In this document: positions 19,772 to 30,508 of the stretch, piece after piece | Numbering within the stretch: position 1 is the first letter of the stretch | Layout of the letters: each line of letters begins with the position of its first letter | Assembly: GCF_012933385.1 (NCBI RefSeq) | Contig: NZ_JABBPN010000019.1 | Coordinates: 1 to 64,000, forward strand | Reading direction: 5' to 3' | DNA from: Paenibacillus lemnae | GTDB lineage: Bacteria; Bacillota; Bacilli; Paenibacillales; Paenibacillaceae | Length of the DNA: 64,000 nt | Program-made: the position numbers and the translations under genes | The notes under the pieces: model-generated | Told to the model about the DNA's origin: nothing | The model's database searches: none | Seen by the model: only the letters and a program-made list of their open reading frames with translations

Positions 19772-20140
19772 TTAGATAACTTCCGGAGCCAAGGAAACGA
19801 TCTTCATATAGTCTCTATCGCGAAGTTCACGAGCTACTGGTCCGAAGATACGAGTTCCGCGCGGGCTTCTGTCGTCTTTAACAACAACTGCTGCATTCTC
19901 ATCAAATGCAATGTAAGATCCATCTTTACGGCGAACGGAACGCTTCGTGCGTACCACAACCGCTCTGACTACATCACCTTTTTTGACAACGCCGCCTGGT
20001 GTTGCTTGTTTGACGGAGCATACGATCAAATCACCGATCTGAGCTGTACGGCGACCTGTACCACCCAATACGCGGATACACATCAGTTCCTTCGCACCGG
20101 AGTTGTCGGCAACAGCCAAACGAGTAAATGGTTGAATCAT
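19772..20140 (-). CDS. rplN: 50S ribosomal protein L14
   Basis: 122 residues, [20 protein letters not shown] and the family signature around [20 protein letters not shown] in parts. It forms intersubunit bridges. AGGAGG precedes the ATG. Confidence 0.98.
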   Translation of the reverse strand: MIQPFTRLAVADNSGAKELMCIRVLGGTGRRTAQIGDLIVCSVKQATPGGVVKKGDVVRAVVVRTKRSVRRKDGSYIAFDENAAVVVKDDRSPRGTRIFGPVARELRDRDYMKIVSLAPEVI

Positions 20141-20177
20141 TGAAATTTCCTCCTTCCGGAAAAGCTGGTTGCTTTAT

Positions 20178-20444
20178 TTAGATGATGACCGCTTTTTCTA
20201 CAACTTCAACCAGTCTCCAGCGCTTGTCTTTGGAGAGAGGACGAGTTTCCATGATTTTAACGGTATCTCCGATTTGAGCCGTGTTGTTCTCATCATGCGC
20301 TTTGAATTTCTTGGTGTACTTAATGCGCTTGTGATACAAGTTGTGCTTCTTATAAGTTTCAACAGCTACCACGATGGTTTTATCCATTTTGTCGCTGACT
20401 ACTTTACCAATTTGCACTTTACGAGCATTACGTTCTTCGCTCAT
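20178..20444 (-). CDS. rpsQ: 30S ribosomal protein S17
   Basis: 88 residues, OB fold, with [17 protein letters not shown] and the segment [15 protein letters not shown] is upstream of the ATG; 37 bases separate it from rplN. Confidence 0.97.
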   Translation of the reverse strand: MSEERNARKVQIGKVVSDKMDKTIVVAVETYKKHNLYHKRIKYTKKFKAHDENNTAQIGDTVKIMETRPLSKDKRWRLVEVVEKAVII

Positions 20445-20486
20445 TGTTGGCCTCCTTTCTGAATTCAGACAACGGTGCCTGTTTCA

Positions 20487-20684
20487 TTAACTAATCCCAA
20501 GTTCTCTTTCACGGATAACGGTTTTAGCACGAGCTATTTCTTTGCGTACATCACGGATCCGAGTCGGATTGTCAAGCTGACCTGTAGCCAATTGAAAACG
20601 GAGGTTAAAGAGTTCCTCTTTAAATCCGGCGATTTTTTGCTCGATTTCTGCAGTGGTCAAGTTACGCATTTCATTAGCTTTCAT
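20487..20684 (-). CDS. rpmC: 50S ribosomal protein L29
   Basis: 65 residues: [17 protein letters not shown] and [15 protein letters not shown], a helical hairpin at the tunnel exit. The start at 20684 matches Bacillus L29 and overlaps the rplP coding end by 11 bases, pointing to coupled translation; the ATG at 20708 would add eight residues. Confidence 0.95.
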   Translation of the reverse strand: MKANEMRNLTTAEIEQKIAGFKEELFNLRFQLATGQLDNPTRIRDVRKEIARAKTVIRERELGIS

Positions 20685-21108
20685 TTGCTTCACCACCCAC
20701 TTCTTCACGTTTCACAAACTTTGTTTTCACAGGCAGCTTGTGAGCGGCAAGACGCATCGCTTCACGGGCGATTTCCTCAGAGACGCCTCCAAGTTCAAAC
20801 ATAATCTTGCCTGGTTTAACGACGGCAACCCATTTCTCAACGTTACCTTTACCGCTACCCATCCGCACTTCGAGAGGCTTTTGAGTGATCGGCTTATCCG
20901 GGAAAATCTTGATCCAAACTTTACCACCACGCTTGATGTAACGAGTCATCGCAATACGCGCAGCTTCGATCTGACGGTTCGTGATCCAGCCTGGCTCTGT
21001 AGCTTGCAGGCCGAATTCTCCGAAGTTCAGTTCAGTACCGCCTTTAGCCTGGCCTCTCATATGGCCGCGCTGCTGTTTGCGGTGTTTTACACGTTTTGGT
21101 ACCAACAT
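20674..21108 (-). CDS. rplP: 50S ribosomal protein L16
   Basis: 144 residues, [19 protein letters not shown], with the Arg/Gly-rich family signature near 80. It organises the A-site finger region. Two bases separate it from the rpsC stop; AGGAGG lies within the end of rpsC. Confidence 0.98.
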   Translation of the reverse strand: MLVPKRVKHRKQQRGHMRGQAKGGTELNFGEFGLQATEPGWITNRQIEAARIAMTRYIKRGGKVWIKIFPDKPITQKPLEVRMGSGKGNVEKWVAVVKPGKIMFELGGVSEEIAREAMRLAAHKLPVKTKFVKREEVGGEANES

Positions 21109-21110
21109 GA

Positions 21111-21776
21111 TTAGTTGCCTCCTTCCTGAGCAGCTTGTTTCTTAGCCGTAGGAAGAACCTCTCCACGATAGATCCATACTTTCACGCCGATACGGCCGTA
21201 AGTCGTATGCGCTTCTGCTGTACCATAGTCAATGTCTGCACGAAGCGTATGAAGTGGAACAGTTCCTTCACTGTAGCCTTCTGTACGAGCGATCTCGGCG
21301 CCGCCAAGACGTCCGCTGACCGATGTTTTAATCCCTTTAGCTCCGGCACGCATAGTTCTTTGAATCGCTTGTTTCAGAGCACGACGGAAAGAAACGCGAC
21401 GTTCCAGTTGTTGTGCAATGCTTTCTGCGACGAGAATTGCGTCGATTTCAGGGTTTTTGATTTCAGAAATGTTAATGTGAACTTTTTTCCCGCCGGCAAT
21501 CTTAGTTACTTGACCGCGCAGTACTTCAACTTCCGAACCACCTTTACCGATAACCATACCTGGTTTCGCAGTGTGGATTGTTACGTTCACACGATTAGCC
21601 GCTCTCTCGATCTCAATACGGGATACAGCGGAGTCTTTCAGTTTATTCTTCAGGTATTCACGGATTTTCACGTCTTCCAGCAAAAGATCACCGAAGTCTT
21701 TGCCTGCATACCATTTGGATTCCCAATCACGGATAATACCGATACGGAGTCCTACTGGATTTACCTTTTGGCCCAC
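21111..21776 (-). CDS. rpsC: 30S ribosomal protein S3
   Basis: 221 residues with a KH-type domain ([18 protein letters not shown]) and the conserved C-terminal domain ([19 protein letters not shown]). It forms the mRNA entry channel. The start is GTG 21776 with GGAGGG upstream. Confidence 0.98.
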   Translation of the reverse strand: MGQKVNPVGLRIGIIRDWESKWYAGKDFGDLLLEDVKIREYLKNKLKDSAVSRIEIERAANRVNVTIHTAKPGMVIGKGGSEVEVLRGQVTKIAGGKKVHINISEIKNPEIDAILVAESIAQQLERRVSFRRALKQAIQRTMRAGAKGIKTSVSGRLGGAEIARTEGYSEGTVPLHTLRADIDYGTAEAHTTYGRIGVKVWIYRGEVLPTAKKQAAQEGGN

Positions 21777-21789
21777 ACGTTTTCCCTCC

Positions 21790-22122
21790 TTATTTTTCAG
21801 CTACCACCAAAGTGATGTGGCTGGTGCGTTTGTTAATCCGGCTTGCACGTCCCATCGCACGAGGGCGGAAACGTTTCATTGTCGGACCTTGGTTGACGTA
21901 AGCTTGAGTTACGACCAACTTGCTAATGTCTAAAGAATAGTTATGCTCAGCATTGGCAACCGCTGAGTTCAGCAGCTTCTCAACTACCGGAGATGCAGCT
22001 TTCGGAGTGTGACGAAGGATGGCAATCGCTTCGCCGACTTGCTTACCGCGGATCAAGTCAACCACCAGTTGAGCTTTACGAGGAGCAATCCGAATCGATT
22101 TTGCATGTGCTTTAGCTTCCAT
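21790..22122 (-). CDS. rplV: 50S ribosomal protein L22
   Basis: 110 residues, with [17 protein letters not shown] and the tunnel beta-hairpin ending [27 protein letters not shown] precedes the ATG. Confidence 0.98.
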   Translation of the reverse strand: MEAKAHAKSIRIAPRKAQLVVDLIRGKQVGEAIAILRHTPKAASPVVEKLLNSAVANAEHNYSLDISKLVVTQAYVNQGPTMKRFRPRAMGRASRINKRTSHITLVVAEK

Positions 22123-22159
22123 AGGTTTAACCTCCTCTCGAACAAAGAGCTTTCAATAA

Positions 22160-22435
22160 TTATCTTCTTGTTTTCTTGTCGTCTTCATGACCTTTGTAGG
22201 TACGTGTTGGCGCGAACTCGCCCAACTTGTGGCCTACCATGTCTTCCGTTACGTATACAGGCACGTGCTTACGGCCGTCATATACACCGAATGTGTGACC
22301 GATAAATTGCGGGAAAATCGTGGAGCGGCGGGACCAAGTTTTGATCACTACCTTCTTCTCGGAACTGTTCAGTTCCTCCACTTTTTTGAGCAGATATCCG
22401 TCAATGAAAGGTCCTTTTTTCAAACTACGGCTCAT
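22160..22435 (-). CDS. rpsS: 30S ribosomal protein S19
   Basis: 91 residues, [19 protein letters not shown] and the signature [20 protein letters not shown] 30S head protein near the decoding site. GGGAGG precedes the ATG. Confidence 0.98.
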   Translation of the reverse strand: MSRSLKKGPFIDGYLLKKVEELNSSEKKVVIKTWSRRSTIFPQFIGHTFGVYDGRKHVPVYVTEDMVGHKLGEFAPTRTYKGHEDDKKTRR

Positions 22436-22503
22436 ATGGTAATCCTCCCTTCACCAAATTGTCTCGTGACTCGCGCAGAGCACGAAGTTATGCACAATGT
22501 GTA

Positions 22504-23334
22504 TTACTTCGTGCGGCGGCGAACGATATATTTGTCAGAAGCTTTTCCTTTTTTACGAGTCTTCGCACCCAGGGTTGGCTTACCCCATGGAGACATTGGA
22601 GACTTACGTCCGATTGGAGCACGGCCTTCACCACCACCGTGAGGGTGATCGTTAGGGTTCATTACCACACCACGGACTTCAGGACGTTGACCCAACCAGC
22701 GGCTGCGGCCTGCTTTACCGATTTTGATCAACTCGTGATCTCCGTTACCAACAGAACCGATGGTAGCGCGGCAAGTTTTCAGAATGTGACGAACTTCACC
22801 GGAAGACAAACGTACTGTTACGTACTTATCTTCTTTACCGAGAAGCTGAGCTTCAGTACCAGCTGCACGAACCAATTGTCCGCCTTTGCCTGGTTGAAGT
22901 TCGATGTTGTGGATAACGGTACCTACCGGAATGTTTTCCAGTGGAAGTGCGTTACCGATCTTGATGTCAGAACCAGCGCCGGAAACGACCTGATCTCCAA
23001 CTTTCAGACCTTTAGGAGCAATGATGTAACGCTTCTCACCGTCCACATAGTGGATCAGAGCGATGTTGGAAGTACGGTTCGGGTCATATTCAATCGTAGC
23101 AACGCGACCTGGAATGCCGTCTTTCGTACGCTTGAAGTCGATGATACGGTATTTACGCTTGTGTCCGCCGCCGTGGTGACGAACCGTAATTTTACCTTGG
23201 TTGTTACGACCTGCTGTTTTGCTCAGTGGAGCAAGCAGTGATTTCTCCGGCTGGTTCGTTGTGATTTCTTCGAACGTCGACACGGACATGTTGCGTCGAG
23301 CCGGGGATGTCGGTTTATACTTTTTAATAGGCAC
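22504..23334 (-). CDS. rplB: 50S ribosomal protein L2
   Basis: 276 residues. It is essential for subunit association and the peptidyl transferase centre; the conserved His-containing loop [20 protein letters not shown] is complete. The start is GTG 23334 with AGGAGGG upstream. Confidence 0.98.
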   Translation of the reverse strand: MPIKKYKPTSPARRNMSVSTFEEITTNQPEKSLLAPLSKTAGRNNQGKITVRHHGGGHKRKYRIIDFKRTKDGIPGRVATIEYDPNRTSNIALIHYVDGEKRYIIAPKGLKVGDQVVSGAGSDIKIGNALPLENIPVGTVIHNIELQPGKGGQLVRAAGTEAQLLGKEDKYVTVRLSSGEVRHILKTCRATIGSVGNGDHELIKIGKAGRSRWLGQRPEVRGVVMNPNDHPHGGGEGRAPIGRKSPMSPWGKPTLGAKTRKKGKASDKYIVRRRTK

Positions 23335-23362
23335 TGTGTTTCCCTCCTTACTTACAAAATTC

Positions 23363-23656
23363 TTATTCTACCGATTCAAAAAACTCAAGCGGCTTGCTGT
23401 CCTTCGCCAGAGTTACGATAGCCTTTTTCCATTCCGATGTATAACCGAAGTGGCGGCCGTAACGTTTCGGCTTCGCAGGAACACGCATCGTATTCACGTT
23501 CGATACTTTAACGTTGAAAATAGATTCAACAGCTTTCTTGATTTCCGTCTTGTTGGCACGAATGTCAACTTCAAAAGCATATTTCAGCTCAGCCATGTAG
23601 TCAGCCGTACGTTCCGTGATCACAGGGCGCTTGATTATATCGCGAGGATCCTTCAT
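23363..23656 (-). CDS. rplW: 50S ribosomal protein L23
   Basis: 97 residues, starting with [17 protein letters not shown]; it is the docking site for SRP and trigger factor at the tunnel exit. The start codon overlaps the rplD stop by one base (TAATG), with GAGGAGG upstream. Confidence 0.97.
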   Translation of the reverse strand: MKDPRDIIKRPVITERTADYMAELKYAFEVDIRANKTEIKKAVESIFNVKVSNVNTMRVPAKPKRYGRHFGYTSEWKKAIVTLAKDSKPLEFFESVE

Positions 23657-24279
23657 TACGCGAGCACCTCCTCTACCTTCTGAACTGCTTCCTTCGTAAT
23701 GATCAGTTGATCGTACGTCAGTACGTCAAGAACATTAATGCCATCAGCCGCTACGAACTTCACACCAGGGATGTTACGTGCGGAAAGGGCTACATTATCA
23801 TCATAGCTAGGGGCTACAATCAGAGCTTTGCGTCCCACTTTCAGGTTGCTGAGAATGCTGGCAAACTCTTTGGTTCTAGGAGCGCTCATGGTCAGTTGAT
23901 CCAGCACAATAATGCTGTTGTCCTGAACTTTGGTAGACAGCGCAGATTTAATCGCCAGACGGCGAACTTTCTTAGGAAGCTTGAAAGAATAGCTGCGTGG
24001 AGTTGGTCCAAATACCACACCGCCGCCTTTCCATTGCGGAGAACGGATCGAACCTTGACGGGCACGACCAGTACCTTTCTGTTTCCACGGCTTGCGTCCG
24101 CCGCCGCGTACTTCAGAACGTCCTTTTACTTTATGTGTACCGCGGCGCTGGGAAGCGCGCTGCAGCAATACTGCACTGTGCAGTACATGCGCATTAGGCT
24201 CGATACCGAATACGGCATCATTCAATTCTACTTCGCCGACTTGGCTGCCATCGATACTAAATAGTGCTACTTTAGGCAT
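23656..24279 (-). CDS. rplD: 50S ribosomal protein L4
   Basis: 207 residues, with the tunnel loop rich in Gly/Arg ([20 protein letters not shown]). In E. coli L4 represses the S10 operon; whether it does so here is unknown. It overlaps rplW by one base. Confidence 0.98.
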   Translation of the reverse strand: MPKVALFSIDGSQVGEVELNDAVFGIEPNAHVLHSAVLLQRASQRRGTHKVKGRSEVRGGGRKPWKQKGTGRARQGSIRSPQWKGGGVVFGPTPRSYSFKLPKKVRRLAIKSALSTKVQDNSIIVLDQLTMSAPRTKEFASILSNLKVGRKALIVAPSYDDNVALSARNIPGVKFVAADGINVLDVLTYDQLIITKEAVQKVEEVLA

Positions 24280-24305
24280 TGATTGTTCCTCCTTTCTTCA
24301 GTCGA

Positions 24306-24929
24306 TTATTTCTTCACCGTTTCTTTGACTTGAACAAAACCTTTTTTAGGTCCTGGAATGGATCCTTTTACGAGCAGTACGTTACGCTCAGTATCCACAC
24401 GGATGATTTCAAGCTTTTGAATCGTTACCGTCTCATGACCCATGTGTCCTGGCAGACGCTTACCTTTAGGTACGCGGTTAGCTTGGATCGAACCCATGGA
24501 ACCTGGACGACGATGATAACGGGAACCGTGAGACATTGGTCCGCGGCTTTGGCCCCAACGTTTGATTACACCTTGGAATCCTTTACCTTTGGAAATACCC
24601 GTTACGTCAACAAATTCGCCTTCTGCGAAAACATCAGCTTTCAGCTCTTGGCCAACCTCGACAGCTGCGAGGTCAACACCGCGAATTTCACGAACGTAGC
24701 GCTTAGGTGCAGTGTTTGCTTTTTTCGCATGTCCTGCCTCTGGCTTGTTGGCATTCTTTTCTTTTTTGTCAGCAAATCCGATCTGAACAGCTTCGTAACC
24801 ATCGTTCTCCAGATCTTTCTTTTGCAAGACAACACAAGGACCTGCTTCGATAACCGTTACAGGAATTACATTACCTTCAGCGGTAAATACTTGAGTCATT
24901 CCGAGCTTTCTCCCTAAGATACCTTTCAT
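24306..24929 (-). CDS. rplC: 50S ribosomal protein L3
   Basis: 207 residues, [15 protein letters not shown] with the family segment around [20 protein letters not shown]. It reaches the peptidyl transferase centre through the [13 protein letters not shown] loop. GAGGTG precedes the ATG. Confidence 0.98.
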   Translation of the reverse strand: MKGILGRKLGMTQVFTAEGNVIPVTVIEAGPCVVLQKKDLENDGYEAVQIGFADKKEKNANKPEAGHAKKANTAPKRYVREIRGVDLAAVEVGQELKADVFAEGEFVDVTGISKGKGFQGVIKRWGQSRGPMSHGSRYHRRPGSMGSIQANRVPKGKRLPGHMGHETVTIQKLEIIRVDTERNVLLVKGSIPGPKKGFVQVKETVKK

Positions 24930-24973
24930 GTTGACACCTCTTTTCTCTTCTCAATAAAAATTCATATACTATA

Positions 24974-25297
<324 letters not shown>

Positions 25298-25339
25298 CTA
25301 TCGCCCAATTTATTATCGGACATACTCCGCGAAAATTTT

Positions 25340-25379
25340 CTAACCACCTGCTCCATGGCAAAGGGGCCGGGTGTGTCAG
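25340..25379 (-). promoter_or_regulatory. Candidate structured 5' leader of the S10 cluster
   Basis: On the minus strand CTgACaCACC (from 25379) can pair with GGTGGTtAG (to 25340), with GGC/GCC inside. The stretch is GC-rich in an AT-rich leader and lies within the roughly 130-base untranslated region before rpsJ. I recall a similar conserved stretch before rpsJ in other Bacillales, but this is memory, not a search. Confidence 0.4.
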
Positions 25380-25421
25380 TAACCTCTCACATCATCGCAA
25401 CGTCTCAGAACAACATTCATT

Positions 25422-25450
25422 ATTATATAGAAAACCTAGGCTCATTGCAA
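25422..25450 (-). promoter_or_regulatory. Promoter of the rpsJ-rplQ ribosomal cluster
   Basis: Minus strand -35 TTGCAA (25450-25445), 17-base spacer, perfect -10 TATAAT (25427-25422), placing the start near 25415. It follows the tuf terminator directly. Confidence 0.8.
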
Positions 25451-25512
25451 GCATTTCATTATAAAACTTTCATATGGTAATTTTTATAAAAATATAGGTG
25501 CTGCCTTAACGT

Positions 25513-25542
25513 AAAAAGAGCCCGACCTGAGTCGGACTCTTT
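25513..25542 (-). terminator. Terminator of the str operon after tuf
   Basis: AAAGAGcCCGAC (25515-25526) and GTCGGaCTCTTT (25531-25542) form a 12-base stem with a four-base loop, then a T-run on the minus strand. The cluster promoter lies 60-90 bases farther on. Confidence 0.9.
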
Positions 25543-25608
25543 CATCTTTACAATACACTGTTGCTCGTTCCAGTACACTGTTGCTCTATGAAAGGCTCTA
25601 GGCCTTAA

Positions 25609-26799
<1,191 letters not shown>

Positions 26800-26895
26800 T
26801 TGAACAATTCCTCCTTAAGGGGATATATATGTTTGGGCCGGCCGGGGAGAATCGAATTTTCCAACCCGTCTCCCTATCCGACAAGTAAAACGTTA

Positions 26896-28974
26896 TTATT
26901 CTCCGCCTTTGTTCTTGGACACAATTTCCTCGGAGATATTCTTAGGAACTTCTTCATAGTGAGAGAGTTCCATTGAGAAAACACCGCGGCCCTGTGTACC
27001 CGAACGCAGGGTTGTAGAGTAACCGAACATTTCGGAAAGAGGTACTTTAGCACGGATAATTTGAGCACCACCGCGAGCATCCATACCTTCGATGCGTCCA
27101 CGACGGGAGTTCAGCATACCCATAACATCGCCCATGTATTCCTCAGGCACGGTAACTTCTACTTTCATGATTGGCTCAAGCAGGACAGGCTTACACTTGT
27201 CTTTAGCTGCTTTCAACGCCATGGAACCAGCGATTTTAAACGCCATTTCATTGGAATCGACATCATGGTATGAACCGTCAACGATTGTAGCTTTAACGTC
27301 AACGAGCGGGAAGCCGGCAATAACACCGTTCTTCATCTGCTCTTCAATACCTTGCTGCGCAGGACCAATGTATTCTCTTGGTACGGAACCGCCGACGACC
27401 TTGCTCTCGAACTGATTGCCTGTACCTGGTTCCAAAGGTTCGAACTCAACCCAGACGTGACCGTATTGACCACGACCACCGGACTGACGAACGAATTTAC
27501 CTTCAACACGACCTGGTGCACGGAATGTTTCACGGTAAGCTACCTGTGGTTTACCCACATTGGTATCTACCTTGAATTCACGACGCATACGGTCAATGAT
27601 GATATCCAAGTGAAGCTCGCCCATACCTGCAAGAATCGTTTGACCGGTTTCTTCATCTGTATGTGCGCGGAGAGTTGGATCCTCTTCCGTCAATTTACCG
27701 AGAGCTACACCCATTTTATCCTGGTCAGCTTTCGTCTTAGGCTCCACCGCAATCTCGATTACTGGATCCGGGAAGTTCATAGATTCCAGAATAACCGGAT
27801 TCTTCTCATCACACAGTGTATCACCTGTACCTGTATCTTTCAAACCTACGGCAGCTGCAATATCACCGGAGTATACTTCAGTAATTTCTTGACGGCTGTT
27901 CGCATGCATCTGGAGGATACGGCCGATCCGTTCACGCTTGTTCTTCGTAGCATTCAGCACGTAAGAACCGGACTGCAGTACACCGGAGTATACGCGGAAG
28001 AACGTGAGCTTACCTACATAAGGGTCTGTCATGATTTTGAATGCCAGAGCCGAGAACGACTCTTCATCCGAAGATTTGCGGATCGCTTCAGTTCCATCTT
28101 CAAGAGTACCCTTGATATCCGGAACATCGATTGGAGCCGGCAAATAATCGATAACGGCATTCAGCATCAGCTGAACCCCTTTGTTACGGTAAGAAGATCC
28201 ACAGATAACCGGGAAGATTTTAACTTCGACAACACCTTTACGAAGAGCGCCTTTAATCTCATCGACGGTGATTTCTTCACCTTCAAGGTATTTCATAGTC
28301 AATTCTTCATCCAGTTCAGCAACCTTCTCGATCAGTTCATTGCGAAGTTCTTCAACCTGATCTTTGTAGTCTGCTGGAATTTCTGCTTCTTCGATATTTT
28401 GGCCGAGGTCATCTTTGTACATGTAAGCTTTTTCCTCGACGATATCGATAATACCGATGAAATCGGACTCGGCACCAATTGGAAGCTGAATAGCTACCGC
28501 ATTGGCCTGCAGACGGTCTCTCATGTCTTTAACAACATTGATGAAATCTGCACCGATAATGTCCATTTTGTTCACGTATGCGATCCGCGGAACGCCGTAG
28601 CGGTCAGCTTGTCTCCATACAGTCTCCGACTGAGGTTCTACGCCCTCTTTCGCACTAAATACACCTACTGCCCCATCCAATACACGAAGGGAACGTTCAA
28701 CTTCTACTGTGAAGTCAACGTGTCCCGGGGTGTCGATAATATTAACGCGATGACCTTTCCATTGAGCGGTAGTTGCAGCGGAAGTAATCGTGATCCCGCG
28801 CTCCTGTTCCTGCTCCATCCAGTCCATAGTCGCAGCACCTTCGTGAACTTCCCCGATTTTGTGCGTACGGCCTGTGTAGAACAAGATCCGCTCAGTGGTG
28901 GTCGTCTTACCAGCGTCAATATGCGCCATGATCCCGATGTTGCGTGTATTTTTCAAGGAGAACTCTCTTGCCAT
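26896..28974 (-). CDS. fusA: Elongation factor G
   Basis: 692 residues, five-domain translocase GTPase. G1 is AHIDAGKT at 17-24, then DTPGHVDF and NKMD. It drives translocation and, with RRF, ribosome recycling. It follows rpsG by 48 bases; 96 bases without a hairpin separate it from tuf. Confidence 0.99.
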   Translation of the reverse strand: MAREFSLKNTRNIGIMAHIDAGKTTTTERILFYTGRTHKIGEVHEGAATMDWMEQEQERGITITSAATTAQWKGHRVNIIDTPGHVDFTVEVERSLRVLDGAVGVFSAKEGVEPQSETVWRQADRYGVPRIAYVNKMDIIGADFINVVKDMRDRLQANAVAIQLPIGAESDFIGIIDIVEEKAYMYKDDLGQNIEEAEIPADYKDQVEELRNELIEKVAELDEELTMKYLEGEEITVDEIKGALRKGVVEVKIFPVICGSSYRNKGVQLMLNAVIDYLPAPIDVPDIKGTLEDGTEAIRKSSDEESFSALAFKIMTDPYVGKLTFFRVYSGVLQSGSYVLNATKNKRERIGRILQMHANSRQEITEVYSGDIAAAVGLKDTGTGDTLCDEKNPVILESMNFPDPVIEIAVEPKTKADQDKMGVALGKLTEEDPTLRAHTDEETGQTILAGMGELHLDIIIDRMRREFKVDTNVGKPQVAYRETFRAPGRVEGKFVRQSGGRGQYGHVWVEFEPLEPGTGNQFESKVVGGSVPREYIGPAQQGIEEQMKNGVIAGFPLVDVKATIVDGSYHDVDSNEMAFKIAGSMALKAAKDKCKPVLLEPIMKVEVTVPEEYMGDVMGMLNSRRGRIEGMDARGGAQIIRAKVPLSEMFGYSTTLRSGTQGRGVFSMELSHYEEVPKNISEEIVSKNKGGE

Positions 28975-29022
28975 AACAATAGTCTCCCTTCAAAATTGAA
29001 GTATAATGTGAACGACCGAATC

Positions 29023-29493
29023 CTACCAGCGGTAGTGAGCAAACGCTTTGTTCGCTTCAGCCATTTTGTGTGTGTCTTCACGTTTCTTAACGGAAGCACC
29101 TGTGTTGTTGGAAGCATCGATAATCTCTGCCGCCAAACGCTCTTCCATTGTCTTCTCACCGCGGTTGCGGGAGTAGTTTACGAGCCAACGTAATCCCAGG
29201 GATGTACGTCTCTCTGGTTTAACTTCGATAGGCACCTGGTAGTTAGCACCGCCGACACGGCGAGCTTTAACTTCCAGTACAGGCATGATGTTCTTGATGG
29301 CCGCTTCAAAAACTTCCATCGGATCATTGCCAGTACGCTGCTGGATCAGGTTGAATGCGTTATAAAGGATGCTTTGAGCAACACCTCTTTTACCATCCAG
29401 CATGATGCGGTTGATCAGACGTGTAACCAGCTTGCTGTTGTAAACCGGATCTGGAAGCACGTCTCTTTTAGTAACTGGACCTTTGCGTGGCAT
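29023..29493 (-). CDS. rpsG: 30S ribosomal protein S7
   Basis: 156 residues, starting [23 protein letters not shown], nucleating the 30S head. The C-terminal NKAFAHYRW is standard. GGGGG precedes the ATG. Confidence 0.98.
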   Translation of the reverse strand: MPRKGPVTKRDVLPDPVYNSKLVTRLINRIMLDGKRGVAQSILYNAFNLIQQRTGNDPMEVFEAAIKNIMPVLEVKARRVGGANYQVPIEVKPERRTSLGLRWLVNYSRNRGEKTMEERLAAEIIDASNNTGASVKKREDTHKMAEANKAFAHYRW

Positions 29494-29536
29494 GGATATC
29501 CCCCTTTCTTCATGTGTATATACAATTAGTTTTTAC

Positions 29537-29956
29537 TTAGCTTTTTGCTTTAGGACGTTTCGCACCGTATTTGGAACGAGCCTGCATCCGGTTGTTAACA
29601 CCGGCAGTATCAAGCGCACCGCGGACGATGTGGTAACGTACACCCGGAAGGTCTTTTACTTTACCGCCGCGAACCAGTACGACACTGTGCTCCTGCAGGT
29701 TATGACCGATACCCGGAATATAAGCTGTCACCTCAATGCGGTTCGTCAAGCGAACACGAGCATATTTACGAAGTGCAGAGTTCGGTTTCTTCGGCGTCAT
29801 AGTACCTACACGAGTACAAACACCGCGTTTTTGCGGAGCACTCAAATCGGTATCCTCACGTTTCAAAGCGTTGAATCCTTTTTGCAGTGCCGGTGATTTC
29901 GATTTGTAAACTTTAGCTTGACGGCCTTTACGGACCAGCTGATTAATTGTTGGCAT
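29537..29956 (-). CDS. rpsL: 30S ribosomal protein S12
   Basis: 139 residues, at the decoding centre: [17 protein letters not shown] and the loop ending [16 protein letters not shown]. The Lys in TPKKPNS is the usual streptomycin-sensitive residue. GGGGG precedes the ATG. A 135-base spacer separates it from the L7Ae-like gene. Confidence 0.98.
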   Translation of the reverse strand: MPTINQLVRKGRQAKVYKSKSPALQKGFNALKREDTDLSAPQKRGVCTRVGTMTPKKPNSALRKYARVRLTNRIEVTAYIPGIGHNLQEHSVVLVRGGKVKDLPGVRYHIVRGALDTAGVNNRMQARSKYGAKRPKAKS

Positions 29957-30091
29957 GCTGCCACCCCCTTCCTATATTTCTCATTCTCTTACAACCTTTT
30001 TTAAGTCCACAGACCCAGGCGGTTCATAAAAGAACAAATGAAAAGTTTTTGCCGTGAGAATTGCTCCTCCAACAAAAACAGTTTCTTACAG

Positions 30092-30343
30092 TTAAGATTT
30101 CAAGACTGCTGACATTGCTGCACCGACTTCGATACCGCACGCCTCGCCGAGTTGTCTCGTTGTAGGCACATACGTAATATCCACACCGTGCTTCTCGCAC
30201 AGGGATACAATCTTTGAGATTAAACGTTGGTCGCAATCTTCAGCCACATACACTTCTGCGGCCAGGCCGTTCTCCACAGCCTTCATCGTTTGTTTGGTGC
30301 CGATCTTGATATGAGCGTCCTGTAGTCCTTTATCATTAGACAT
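30092..30343 (-). CDS. rplGB: L7Ae-family ribosomal protein (YbxF/RplGB-like)
   Basis: 83 residues, an L7Ae/L30e/S12e fold: KIGTKQTMKAVENGLAAEVYVAEDC. The family binds kink-turn RNA; B. subtilis YbxF binds K-turns in vitro and its place in the ribosome is unsettled. The start at 30343 has GGAGG eight bases upstream; the longer frame from 30385 adds 14 residues over that site. It heads the str operon from a strong promoter. Confidence 0.93.
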   Translation of the reverse strand: MSNDKGLQDAHIKIGTKQTMKAVENGLAAEVYVAEDCDQRLISKIVSLCEKHGVDITYVPTTRQLGEACGIEVGAAMSAVLKS

Positions 30344-30396
30344 GAAACATTCCTCCAAAAGAACAGGGATAGAGCTATTGCTCACGCACCTTTGCT

Positions 30397-30425
30397 ATAT
30401 TAGCACCTGGGCTAAATGATGTCAA
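30397..30425 (-). promoter_or_regulatory. Promoter of the str operon
   Basis: Minus strand perfect -35 TTGACA (30425-30420), 17-base spacer, -10 TAATAT (30402-30397). It lies between the rpoC terminator and the L7Ae-like gene, so the str operon is transcribed independently of rpoBC. Confidence 0.75.
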
Positions 30426-30454
30426 GCATATTATCAAGTACAATCAAAGAATTT

Positions 30455-30497
30455 AAAAGAGGCGGGCATTGCAGGGAGTCTGCACTTCACCCGCCTC
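30455..30497 (-). terminator. Terminator of rpoB-rpoC
   Basis: GAGGCGGG (30459-30466) pairs with CCCGCCTC (30490-30497), enclosing a smaller TGCA/TGCA stem, with TTTT following on the minus strand. It is 12 bases after the rpoC stop. Confidence 0.85.
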
Positions 30498-30508
30498 CTT
30501 CCATTCTC

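Noticed and set aside
26822..26870. GC-rich GGCCGGCC palindrome between fusA and tuf
   Set aside because: A short 8-base palindrome without T-run or extended stem; no support as a terminator.
27352..29193. 613-codon plus-strand ORF opposite fusA
   Set aside because: It lies fully antisense to fusA and rpsG, has no binding site and a composition typical of a shadow frame.
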